From assembly GCF_020091585.1 (NCBI RefSeq), contig NZ_CP083582.1:4660536-4724535 (forward strand): DNA of 64,000 bases, given 5' to 3'. A program made the translations under genes and the position numbers. The DNA is from Kovacikia minuta CCNUW1 (lineage in GTDB: Bacteria > Cyanobacteriota > Cyanobacteriia > Leptolyngbyales > Leptolyngbyaceae). Position 1 is the first letter of the stretch. Every line of letters begins with the position of its first letter. Below the pieces are notes generated by a model. It worked only from the letters and a program-made list of their open reading frames with translations, had not been told where the DNA came from and searched no databases. This document shows, in pieces, positions 56,035 to 64,000 of the stretch.

Positions 56035-57375
56035 TTAATTGCTCTTTGAAGCAGGCATCCCCTGGCTCACAGCCACTTTGACCTGTTTCAGGGGATCGGT
56101 TTGTGCCTGCGGTTGGCTGTTCATTGCAGTTGTGGCTCCCATGCCTGCTGCAACCTGATTTGCCGAAAAATTACCACCACTTACCATAATTCCAGTGTTG
56201 ATAATCGTGCTGGCTGCCTGTTCGAATTGGGATGTATCAACCCCATGCTGTTTGAGAAGCTGTACCATGCTGTCTAAAACTGCCTGTTGGATAGATTTCC
56301 AGTACATGGTTAAATCTTGAACGCCATAGTAGCTTTCGTAGTTGCGGGCAGCAATGGACTCGCGAAAGGTTCGGATATGACCATAGTTGTACTCTTCATG
56401 CCATTTTGCTTCCTGCGATCGTCTGGCGTCGTCTAACCACCAATTGGCTACCTTCCAGGCGAAGATCCCCAAGTATGCCAGTGCTACGAAAGCATAGGTG
56501 GTTGTGATGAAAAGTAGGAGAGCAATTGCTAGCGTTTTAATCAATCGGGAAATCTTACTGTCTTTGAGCAAGGGAGTGAGGCTGAACCGCTGGCGATCGA
56601 TACAGGGCAAAATATGAGTGGAAGACTCAACAAAAGTCATTGAGCCTATGTTGTAGAAGCGGAGGAAATACGAAAGTACCTGATCCCGCTCGGTGTCTGT
56701 GTATCGGTACAATCGATAGGTGCGATATCTGCTTCGCAAATCGTCGTGTCCTAGTGTCCAAATGATGTCTTCTGGCAAGGTCGTTTTGGGAGGGGTTTTG
56801 GGATTGATCAAAATCTGGCCATCTACCTCCATTTCAAATCCATCTACAAGTAAATGGGAGAATTGCTCTAGATACGGCAGATTGAGGGTTGCAATCTCTT
56901 GATCAGCCGCCTTGTAAAAGGCTTCAACGGGAATAGCAATCCGGGTATTTGTTTGAGGGTGCTCTTCAGCAGGTTTGTGATCGATCGCCAAAGTCCACTG
57001 GGAAATTTGCCCACCTGATCCCAAGAAGGGCTGATATCGCCCAAAGGTAATTACGTTTTGGTTGGGTTCGGGTTGGATGATGTGGCGCTTGAAAAAAGTA
57101 ACAAGCGGATGCAAAAATAGTTGAAATAGCGGTAAATTGGGCTGGAAATCCGGGTTATAAAACTGTCTGAGGAATTTGCGGGCAATAGACCAGCGCAGAT
57201 AAAGCAGTTCATAGGCAACCATTAACGCGCCCACAAGGTTGAGCAAGACAATGATGATAGCAACTCCTCCAGAGCCGCTTCCCAGGGCCATCATGAAGAA
57301 GAAAAATTGCATTAACCAGATTGCCAGAGCCACGATCGCAACCAGGATCGAAATCGTTACAGCATTGAACCGCAT
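56035..57375 (-). CDS. Multi-pass membrane protein with C-terminal GG-x-F-x3-QV motif
   Basis: A 446-residue protein starting MRFNAVTISILVA. Hydrophobic helices lie at about 5-30, 33-58 and near 290-312 (LAIALLLFITTTYAFVALAYLG). Between them is a soluble region without recognised motifs, including DIIWTLGHDDLRSRYRTYRLYR. The C-terminal IMVSGGNFSANQVAAGMGA matches the downstream protein's N-terminus. Function unknown. The two may assemble through the shared motif. A TTG start three codons earlier is possible; the frame is closed just upstream, and a one-base shift might join it to the 57209-57553 ORF. Confidence 0.7.
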   Translation of the reverse strand: MRFNAVTISILVAIVALAIWLMQFFFFMMALGSGSGGVAIIIVLLNLVGALMVAYELLYLRWSIARKFLRQFYNPDFQPNLPLFQLFLHPLVTFFKRHIIQPEPNQNVITFGRYQPFLGSGGQISQWTLAIDHKPAEEHPQTNTRIAIPVEAFYKAADQEIATLNLPYLEQFSHLLVDGFEMEVDGQILINPKTPPKTTLPEDIIWTLGHDDLRSRYRTYRLYRYTDTERDQVLSYFLRFYNIGSMTFVESSTHILPCIDRQRFSLTPLLKDSKISRLIKTLAIALLLFITTTYAFVALAYLGIFAWKVANWWLDDARRSQEAKWHEEYNYGHIRTFRESIAARNYESYYGVQDLTMYWKSIQQAVLDSMVQLLKQHGVDTSQFEQAASTIINTGIMVSGGNFSANQVAAGMGATTAMNSQPQAQTDPLKQVKVAVSQGMPASKSN

Positions 57376-57553
57376 GCAGTGCAACCCGTTCCAGATCTAA
57401 CCTGTTTTCTGGACTCTTTGCTTTAAACCGATCGCTACGCAAATTGTTCAACAACTCAAATGCACCCAAAATGCCTTTTCGGTAGGCACTTCCAGATAGC
57501 AGTCGGGTTGTATATTCAGCTACATTTTCACCCTGCCATTGCTTACTATTCAT
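57209..57553 (-). CDS. Short ORF overlapping the membrane protein start, possibly its displaced N-terminus
   Basis: From MNSKQWQGENVAEYTTRLL the first ~60 residues look like real soluble protein (YRKGILGAFELLNNLRSDRF, ENRLDLERVAL), while the part overlapping the membrane protein gene does not. Removing one base in CTGCATGCGG would read LERVALMRFNAVTIS, joining it to the membrane protein. Either a separate small gene or a frameshifted N-terminal domain. Confidence 0.4.
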   Translation of the reverse strand: MNSKQWQGENVAEYTTRLLSGSAYRKGILGAFELLNNLRSDRFKAKSPENRLDLERVALHAVQCCNDFDPGCDRGSGNLVNAIFLLHDGPGKRLWRSCYHHCLAQPCGRVNGCL

Positions 57554-57781
57554 CGTTTCATCTCCTGTTCCCACTTGACGAAGGTTGCCATTAACTTTGC
57601 CATGCAAATAAATCCATAAACAGTACCCCCGTGAGTAATCTTTGCTTGAAATTAATTCTTGCAAGGGTTTGAAGAAACTCGGCTTTGTATTGGTTCTAGT
57701 CCGGTCGGAGGATGTCTGATGAAAAATGACAGGTTATTCTGCCTCAGTCCTGGCAGAGAACCTTTCATCAGGGAGAGTACT

Positions 57782-59231
57782 ATGAATCGATCGCCCCATC
57801 GATTGTTATTGCGAAGCGCTGCGCTATTGCTTGGCATCAGTACGCTGACGGGTGCGATCGGGTATTGGCGGAACAGTCTGGCGGCTGAAACGGCTCGGAG
57901 TGCTGATAGCTTTGTAGATAGCATCTGTGTTGCTTCCCATTGGAGTTATACCGACACGCCTTACCATCAACGGTACGCAGAGGTTAAACAAAAGCTGATT
58001 GCATCGGGCATTCGCAATGTGCGGGATGGGTTTTATCAAAACCGACCGCAGGATCTCGGTAAAAGTGATATTCGGATGACGATTGTGGCAGATGTTCCCG
58101 ATCGCTCGAATGGGGATGAAAAAACGATTCAGGCCGATCGTCAACCGAATTAAAGCCGCGAATCGTGCAGGTGCAAAAATTGACGCTGTTGAGGGACCGA
58201 ACGAGCCAGATCTATTTTGGGCAGCTTCCCGCTTTAACAAACGGTATAAGGGGCAGCGGTTCCCAGCCGGGGTGATTGCGTTTCAAAAGGATTTGTATGC
58301 CGCAATTAAGCGTGATCCAGTGACAGTAAAAATTAAAGTGATTGGACCTTCCCTCGGCGTCACCTACGATCCAGGGGGTGGCAACCCCAATCCACTACCC
58401 CCCCGAAGCCTTGCGAATGCGGTTGATTGGGGTAACTTCCACCCCTATCCAGGTGGTAACCCCTTTAGTTATCCGTTTGACTACAACACCACCCAAAAGT
58501 ACTACTGGAACAGCAATTTCCCCTCGGTCAACATTGATGAATTTCCCTACGCGTTTGATACCTATAGTCCGCCCTTCAAACCCAAACCGATGGCGACCAC
58601 TGAAACGGGCTACTCCACCTTTAAACAATGGGTGTCGGAAAAGGTTCACGCGAAGTATATGCCACGGCTATTTCTGGAGTTTTTTCGCAAGAATGTTCAG
58701 CGTATTTGTTCCTATGAATTTGTGGATGCGTTTGCTGATCCAGGTAAGTCGAATCGGGAGGCAAATTTTGGACTCCTCCGCCATAACTTGACGCCGAAAC
58801 CAGCCTATACCGCAGTGCAAAATTTGATCAAATTGCTGCGTGATCCTGGGTCACGTTTTACACCGAGTCAGTTGGCTTATAGCCTGAATGTGCGTCCGGT
58901 ACGGAACTACCGTGAACCCAACTCAAACCGGGTGGCGACTTACGATCGCACCCAATACGTCCATCACGTCCTGTTGCAAAAACGCGATCGCAGCTTTTAC
59001 CTGGCACTCTGGCATGAAGTTTCCAGCTACGACACCAGTGCCAAACCACCCCGTGAAATTCAGCCTCCTGCGATGCCCACCACCCTCAAACTGCAACAGC
59101 CGATCCGCAGCACTGTGATTTACACCTTTGACGATAACGGCAATTTGAAAATGACCCCTGCGAAATTAACCAACAATCAACTGGAACTGAAGGTGAGCGA
59201 TCGGGTGACGATCGTCAAACTGGTGCCTTGA
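57782..59231 (+). pseudogene. Secreted glycoside hydrolase-like protein, one-base frameshift
   Basis: The N-terminus (MNRSPHRLLLRSAALLLGI...AAET) is a signal peptide. The body is a TIM-barrel glycosidase of clan A type: GIRNVRDGFYQ, VEGPNEPDLFW with the acid/base Glu, and ATTETGYST with the likely nucleophile. One extra G at about 58136 (CAGGCCGATCGTC) moves the reading from KTIQAD- to IVNRIKAANRAG in the next frame, which runs to 59231. An assembly indel is likely. Substrate is unknown. Confidence 0.78.
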
Positions 59232-59329
59232 GGCAGACGTAAGAAGGCAGAGGGCAGGAGTGAATCGGTGTCAGGTGGTAGGGGTAGGTGGTGGGTTATC
59301 ATCAGAATAATTTCTGACTTCAGTGTTCT

Positions 59330-59583
59330 ATGGAAGATTACATCGTAATCGTAACGGACGAAGTAGACGAAACTCTCGCACCGATCAAGGGTCAACGGGG
59401 ATGGCGCGAAGAAGTTGTTAAACGGATCTCTAGCCTCAGGGAAGTTCGGCTGCCCGTCTCTCAGCTAGAGCAGAACATGAACCAGTTTTTGCAACTGATT
59501 CGGACGCTTATTTAAGCAGGTAGATCAGCAGATTGGTTCAAAATCGGATATGAAGCTGGATGAGGTCGAGCTATCGGTAGAAA
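59330..59583 (+). pseudogene. Truncated, frameshifted small gene resembling a conflict-associated accessory domain
   Basis: The frame from 59330 gives MEDYIVIVTDEVDETLAP through LEQNMNQFLQLIRTLI. One extra A at 59510 (CTTATTTAAG) stops it; without it the protein continues LFKQVDQQIGS and MKLDEVELSVES. That layout resembles the small Pepco/Trypco-like domains found beside caspase- or trypsin-type effectors in cyanobacteria, from memory and unproven. The 3' end is replaced by IS66 sequence from about 59584. Confidence 0.45.
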
Positions 59584-59888
59584 GTAATCTGCAACCCAAA
59601 TCGGTCGGGGGACAGCGGTTGCTCAAACGCTATCAGAAGATTCGGGATCATCTGTTGCTGTTTTTAACCGATAGGACCATTCCGCCAACCCATAATGTCA
59701 GTGAGCAGGCGTTGCACTGGAGTGTCATCTTTTGCAAGGTGACCAATGGCTTCCGCTCAGATTAGGGGGCAGATTTGTTCGCTCAGGTGCGATCACTGGT
59801 CAATACTGCAAAGCGCCAGGGCATTTCTGCCTTTGACGCCATTTCCCGTGCCCTTACCTCAAAGCAGACTGATTGGCTACTGGATTGA
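59584..59888 (+). mobile_element. IS66-family transposase C-terminal remnant
   Basis: The frame reads LLKRYQKIRDHLLLFLTDRT, then PPTHNVSEQALHWSVIF and VTNGFRSD, a stop at 59763, and GADLFAQVRSLVNTAKRQG beyond it. This is the IS66 TnpC C-terminus. The first ~85% of the transposase and the internal Gly/stop position are lost, so it is dead. The 233 bp that follow hold no gene. Confidence 0.82.
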
Positions 59889-60121
59889 GCAATTACAAAT
59901 TATCTAAAACTCAATCTGGGTAAGGCTTTTCAGCTCATCTTGCACTTTTTTGCCCGTATCTCGGCGTGCGATTCGTTTCTGCCCAAGTCAAGCCCCTCCA
60001 TCAGGTTTGAAGTAAAGCAGAGTTAGGGTTCAGAACCTTGATAACTCAACTTCTGTGTGGTGCGTCCAAATTGGACAATTCCATCTCCCCTAGTGTTGGG
60101 GTAACAGCCTATCCCTCAGAG

Positions 60122-62306
60122 GTGCGACTGACTCTCAATCGTCTGAAGCAGGGATAAAAGGCGGTCACTCAGAATCCGACTGAGAATCCCGTCGAGCAGA
60201 GTTGCATAGGGCTAACGTAAGTAAATTCACATCTGAACCATCGTCAACGGCGAACAAGCCCACGCGGATTTATGGGCTTGCCCAAAAGGGAACGGATCCG
60301 AGGCAGGGAGTTGCCGAACTAATCTGCAAACACTCTCATATGATCCCGGTGGAAAGTGGGAGCCTACGTGCAGCGCAAAACGGAAGTTGGGAACGAAGTA
60401 AACTCCTCAACTACTCTCTGGATCGGTCGATACCAGAGTAGGTTGTCAGCCACATGGGTTGAGGAGGAAGGATTGTCTCAGAAGCCAACGCCTTTGGGAA
60501 AGCCAGAGGATATGCAGACGGAGACACAGCAATTGGGAGGGTAGGGTTGTGAGTCGCAATGAAAACGTCATGAGCGAGTTAACGACTACGTATGAATGGA
60601 ATGCTATTCCCTGGCGCAAGCTGGAGCGAAAGGTATTTAAATTGCAAAAGCAAATCTACCGAGCCACTTGTCGTGGTCAACGAGCAAAAGTTCGCAGGCT
60701 TCAACGACTCCTAATCCGCTCTTGGGCAGCGAGAGTCCTGGCAGTCCGGCGGGTGACGCAAGACAATGCAGGCAAGAAGACAGCAGGCATCGACGGCTTA
60801 AAGTCGCTTCTACCCAATCAACGGCTGGATCTTGCCCAACGGCTTCAGCATCACTGGGGGAAAGCCTCCCCCACTCGTCGAGTTTGGATTCCTAAACCGG
60901 GCAATGCAGCGGAACGAAGACCGCTGAACATTCCAACGCTCGAAGATAGGGCAAGACAAACCCTATTCAAGCTGGCGCTGGAACCGCAATGGGAAGCCAA
61001 GTTTGAGCCGAATTCGTTCGGTTTCCGCCCCGGACGCTCCTGTCATGACGCGATAATGGCAATCTACAGCAACGTCTGCCATCAATCTAAATGGATTTTA
61101 GATGCAGATCTTGCCAAATGTTTTGACACCATTGCGCAGCAACCCTTGCTGGAGAAACTGAACGCCAGTCCATTTGTCACTCGGCAAATCCGAGCTTGGC
61201 TGCGGGCAGGCGTGATAGATAACTTCCAACTTTGTGAAACACCAGAAGGTGTGCCACAAGGCGGAAGTCTTTCACCCTTACTGGCGAATGTCGCCTTGCA
61301 TGGTATGGAAACCTATGTTACCCGCTATTGCAAAGGGGCGAAGGTGGTTCGTTATGCCGATGACCTGGTGGTGATGCACCCGGAACGCAAAGGCATCGAA
61401 CAGGCTCAACGGTTACTCTCCAAGTGGTTGCAGAAAATGGGACTGGCATTTAAGCCGAGTAAGACTCGCCTCTGTCATACGCTCAAGGCCGTTGATGGAC
61501 AGGTTGGGTTTGACTTCCTAGGTTTCGCCATTCGGCAATACCGAGTGAGCAAATATAAATCTGGGCGGTCAATGAAAGGTTATAAGACGATTATTAAACC
61601 CAGCAAAGCAGCAATGCAGAGACACGCCCAGCGCTTAAGGGGTGTAATTAGAAACCACAAAGCGGCTCCACAGGTGGCTTTGATAGACCATCTCAATCCA
61701 ATGATTCGGGGATGGTCCGGTTACTACTCTGCCCAGTGCAGTAAAGCAGCCTTTTCTAGGCTCGATTACTTGCTCTACCAAAAGCTACGAGCTTGGGCTC
61801 ATCGTCGCCATCCCAGCAAGAGCGGCTATTGGCGAGCCAGTCGCTACTGGTTAGTCAATCAGGGAGGTGGATGGGTCTTTGCTGCTAGACAAGGAGGGAA
61901 GCAGGTGCGGCTCCGCACGCATAGTGAAACTCCCATTGTCCGGCACATCAAAGTCCAGGGCAGTCGCAGTCCCTTCGATGGGGACTGGAGTTACTGGGCA
62001 TCCCGGATGGGCAGCCATCCAGAACTACCCACTCAGATTGCCAAACTGTTGAAGCACCAACGCGGCAAATGCGCTCACTGCAAATCGTACTTCAAGTCAG
62101 AAGACCTTTGGGAAGTCCACCATCTGGACAAGAATCACCAAAACCACAAGTGGGATAATCTGACGTTGATCCACCAGCACTGCCACGACCAAGTTCATTC
62201 AGGTATGCATGACAAGCACCCAGTTGTTGAGGAGCCGTGTGAGGTTAACGTCTCAAGCACGGTTCTGTAGACCAGCGGAGTGGGTGACTGCTCCGCTGAG
62301 TTTAAC
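60122..62306 (+). mobile_element. Group II intron with maturase
   Basis: The 5' end GTGCGACTGACTCTC is a group II consensus start. Domains I-IV lead into the maturase ORF. Domain V is GAGCCGTGTGAGG...AAGCACGGTTC around 62232-62266, overlapping the end of the ORF, and domain VI is the AGCGGAG...CTCCGCT stem ending at GAGTTTAAC. Boundaries are judged by eye; the 3' end may be off by a few bases. It is inserted just after the IS66 remnant. Confidence 0.85.
60570..62270 (+). CDS. Group II intron-encoded reverse transcriptase/maturase with HNH domain
   Basis: A 566-residue intron-encoded protein starting MSELTTTYEWN. The reverse transcriptase domain has RRVWIPKPG, PLNIPTLEDRARQ, FGFRPGRSCHDA, EGVPQGGSLSPLLANV and YADD at 262-265. 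The maturase X domain follows (LNPMIRGWSGYY), and the C-terminus has an HNH endonuclease (CAHCKSYF, EVHHLDKNH, NLTLIHQHCHDQVH). All catalytic residues seen are intact, so it could splice and mobilise the intron. Confidence 0.94.
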   Translation: MSELTTTYEWNAIPWRKLERKVFKLQKQIYRATCRGQRAKVRRLQRLLIRSWAARVLAVRRVTQDNAGKKTAGIDGLKSLLPNQRLDLAQRLQHHWGKASPTRRVWIPKPGNAAERRPLNIPTLEDRARQTLFKLALEPQWEAKFEPNSFGFRPGRSCHDAIMAIYSNVCHQSKWILDADLAKCFDTIAQQPLLEKLNASPFVTRQIRAWLRAGVIDNFQLCETPEGVPQGGSLSPLLANVALHGMETYVTRYCKGAKVVRYADDLVVMHPERKGIEQAQRLLSKWLQKMGLAFKPSKTRLCHTLKAVDGQVGFDFLGFAIRQYRVSKYKSGRSMKGYKTIIKPSKAAMQRHAQRLRGVIRNHKAAPQVALIDHLNPMIRGWSGYYSAQCSKAAFSRLDYLLYQKLRAWAHRRHPSKSGYWRASRYWLVNQGGGWVFAARQGGKQVRLRTHSETPIVRHIKVQGSRSPFDGDWSYWASRMGSHPELPTQIAKLLKHQRGKCAHCKSYFKSEDLWEVHHLDKNHQNHKWDNLTLIHQHCHDQVHSGMHDKHPVVEEPCEVNVSSTVL

Positions 62307-62724
62307 TCGACCCCAAAGCAAGCATGGCGGGACTGGTTGCCTTGACAATCTCCCAACCTGTGTCCTGACCGCTGCTTCAATTGCTGTAGCTCTAATTCTC
62401 GATTAGAGGGCGTTGGCGTAGCCTCTCCATAGAGGACTCGCTCTCCCTGTGCTGCCATTTCTACCAACTGAATTTGGTGGCGTTGCCTGTACCCGCTCTA
62501 ATGATACGGCATCAGAGAAAGCTTGAGGATACACTCGCTCCGCCGATGCTTTAGGGTTGCAGGCTCAGTATGATGTTGAATTCCTGCTTTCCCTATACAT
62601 TGAAATTTTTTATAAAACTTATAGAAGGGTTTCTCAAAGTCATAAGATTTGAACCCTAGGGTACATTATCGGTGCGAAAAAAGACTATAAATTCATAAGT
62701 GTGGATAATTGTATAAGCTCCTAA
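62307..62724. other. Gene-free DNA between the intron and the nested MITEs
   Basis: No gene recognised. A GGCGTTGGCGTAGCCTC segment near 62408 resembles dispersed cyanobacterial repeats and includes the short palindrome CTCTCCATAGAG. The rest is A/T-rich. Confidence 0.5.
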
Positions 62725-63082
62725 GAGGGTGTTTGAAAAGTCCTACTGTTGGTAGCAAAGATGCGATCCCCCTAAGTCCCCTTGATCAGGGGGACTTAAA
62801 GCCTGTTTCCCTCCTTGTTAAGGCTACCGTGTACACACAAGTCGGAAATCTGTGAACACAAGTCCTGAAACCCTTGCTCTGCCTCAACTTTGGAAATTGG
62901 CTGAAATCTCAATAATCTCGGCTTATTGAGAACCGGCAACGAGAAATCAAGGTTGTGGAGGATCAGGTTTTCGGAAAACGAATCAGCGATCGACTTGTGT
63001 GTACACCGTAGCCTTGTTAAGGGGGGTTAGGGGGGATCTCTGAGTGTTGCATCTTACAGTCCATACCTTTTCAAACATCCTC
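62725..63082. mobile_element. Outer MITE with 16-bp terminal inverted repeats
   Basis: GAGGGTGTTTGAAAAG at 62725-62740 is mirrored by CTTTTCAAACATCCTC at 63067-63082, one mismatch. TAA flanks both ends (62722-62724, 63083-63085) like a target duplication. Inside, GGGGGACTTA and TTAGGGGGGATC palindromic units occur. It is interrupted by the element at 62822-63013. Confidence 0.75.
62822..63013. mobile_element. Inner MITE nested in the outer one
   Basis: GGCTACCGTGTACACACAAG at the left is inverted at the right end as CTTGTGTGTACACCGTAGCC; the full 23-bp arms differ at one position. TTGTTAA occurs directly on both sides (62815-62821, 63014-63020), like a 7-bp duplication. Removing the 192-bp element rejoins CTCCTTGTTAAGGGGGG. 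Confidence 0.78.
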
Positions 63083-63109
63083 TAAGAGGAAAACCCAGAG
63101 TTTAATCTC

Positions 63110-64000
63110 ATGGTCAAGCGATCGCTCAAGGCATCATTTCCTGGGATTCAACAAGCAAAAAGAGCCTTTGCTTGTAAAGGGTGGACTCAAGAAAACCTGG
63201 CAGGGGAGGTAGGGTTAAAAACGCGCCAATCAGTCTGGCGTTTTTTTACGGGACAGCCTGTTGAGCGGCAGGTTTTTCAAGAGCTTTGCTTAATTCTGGA
63301 TTTAGACTGGCGTGAAATTGCGATCGATCCTCCCGCAGAATTTCCTGAACCCGGAGAGGTTGCCATTGATCCGGTTACAGACATCGATACGTTGGTACAA
63401 CAAGTGCGAGTACAGCGTCAGCACAAGGTTCAAGCCCAATGTGGCACCTTGCAGTTGTTGAACATTAGCCGTCCAGTCAAGATTGACGACCTTTACATTA
63501 ATGTCAATATCCTAGAAGAAATTCCGAGCCAGCAGTGGTTAGAGTTGGCGGATCTACAACGCTTTACGCCCCAAGCGTGCGATCGCTCTAGTTTGGAGGC
63601 GGTATCTCAGACTCAAATGGCGGGTGTGAAAGCGGTCGAAATCTACTCCAAGCTGCGAGTGTTGGGCAAACCAGGGACAGGTAAAACTACTTTCTTGCAA
63701 CATCTAGCGGTTCGGTGCAACCAAGGCAGCTTTGCAGCAAATCGAGTTCCAATTTTTGTCAGCTTGAGGGATTTTGCCGATGAGTTTAGAGCAGCCGGTG
63801 AGGTAAGCTTACTCAGCTATATTTTTGATGACTTTCACACTTCAGGTATTTCAAATCTATCGATGCTGGAAACGCTACTACAAGAAGGCAGAGTTTTGCT
63901 GTTGCTAGATGGACTAGATGAGGTGCTTGCTCAAGACTGTAAGGCAGTTATCAATGAAATTCGGCGACTTTCTGAAAAGTATGAAAAGAATTTGTTTGTC
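63110..64000 (+). CDS. NACHT-domain STAND NTPase, truncated at the window's right edge
   Basis: From MVKRSLKASFPG the N-terminus is the small helical HTH-like module common before cyanobacterial NACHT domains (GWTQENLAGEVGLKTRQSVW). The NACHT core follows: Walker A GKPGTGKT at residues 186-193 and Walker B LLLLDGLDEV near 265-274. The sensor and repeat region would lie beyond 64000. NACHT proteins of this type act in bacterial anti-phage defence; the role of this one is inferred. It starts 24 bases after the MITE duplication, so the insertion sits in its promoter region. Confidence 0.9.
   Translation, partial: MVKRSLKASFPGIQQAKRAFACKGWTQENLAGEVGLKTRQSVWRFFTGQPVERQVFQELCLILDLDWREIAIDPPAEFPEPGEVAIDPVTDIDTLVQQVRVQRQHKVQAQCGTLQLLNISRPVKIDDLYINVNILEEIPSQQWLELADLQRFTPQACDRSSLEAVSQTQMAGVKAVEIYSKLRVLGKPGTGKTTFLQHLAVRCNQGSFAANRVPIFVSLRDFADEFRAAGEVSLLSYIFDDFHTSGISNLSMLETLLQEGRVLLLLDGLDEVLAQDCKAVINEIRRLSEKYEKNLFV

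Overview
The window is cyanobacterial chromosomal DNA. It carries psbD (photosystem II D2), a psbD-style terminator, a PanC/cytidylate-kinase fusion of the cyanobacterial type, many HIP1 octamers (GCGATCGC) and dense heptanucleotide tandem repeats (CCTACCA, CTCTGCC, CACCCCA, GTGAACA, TTTTGAG, AGTGGGG types). A filamentous, Leptolyngbya/Oscillatoriales-like organism is my guess; nothing here fixes the genus.

Layout. 1-7977: a CRISPR array (16 identical 36-nt repeats, most likely transcribed leftwards), a lone RelE-like toxin and a compact type III-B operon cmr2-cmr3-cmr4-cmr5-(cmr6/cmr1 fusion) running right. No cas6, cas1/2 or CARF effector lies in view. 8419-9790: a small HTH regulator, a hypothetical gene, a MITE, a cluster of transposon-end-like repeats and a cysteine desulfurase fragment abutting tRNA-Gly(TCC). 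9996-20218: housekeeping and metabolic genes (GH19 hydrolase, panC/cmk, alpha/beta hydrolase, anion permease, PhzF, GH65 phosphorylase joined to beta-phosphoglucomutase). 20724-28379: stand-alone psbD, then mmsA-like dehydrogenase, two amidohydrolases, a diiron ferritin-like protein, a Cys-rich protein and a MOSC protein. 28612-30695: BrnT-like toxin with an HTH-tailed antitoxin, and a PspA-like protein split by a glycine-rich membrane segment. 30921-36972: leftward nucleotide-sugar/C-methyl sugar operon. 37386-45961: SGNH hydrolase, TPR protein, small proteins, egtB/egtC-like pair, Dps and DNA ligase. 46101-49059: 41-bp repeat array, a membrane-anchored PD-(D/E)XK-like protein with a membrane/HTH partner, and an ORF-less group II intron. 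49147-59231: methyltransferase, adenylate cyclase/AhpD-like pair, M1 aminopeptidase, a two-protein membrane system sharing a short glycine motif, and a secreted glycosidase. 59330-64000: a broken conflict-associated gene cut by an IS66 remnant, a group II intron with its maturase, a MITE nested in a MITE, and the start of a NACHT NTPase.

Three themes stand out. First, immunity and conflict genes recur (Cmr, RelE, BrnT/antitoxin, nuclease/membrane pair, GG-motif membrane pair, NACHT). Second, heptamer repeats do not stay in intergenic DNA: they enter genes in frame (panC/cmk, ligA, methyltransferase, aminopeptidase), fuse GH65 to the phosphoglucomutase, break the egtB-like gene and sit directly against several start codons. 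Third, at least five genes, including the normally essential ligA, carry single-base frameshifts, which more likely reflects indel error in the assembly than real gene loss.
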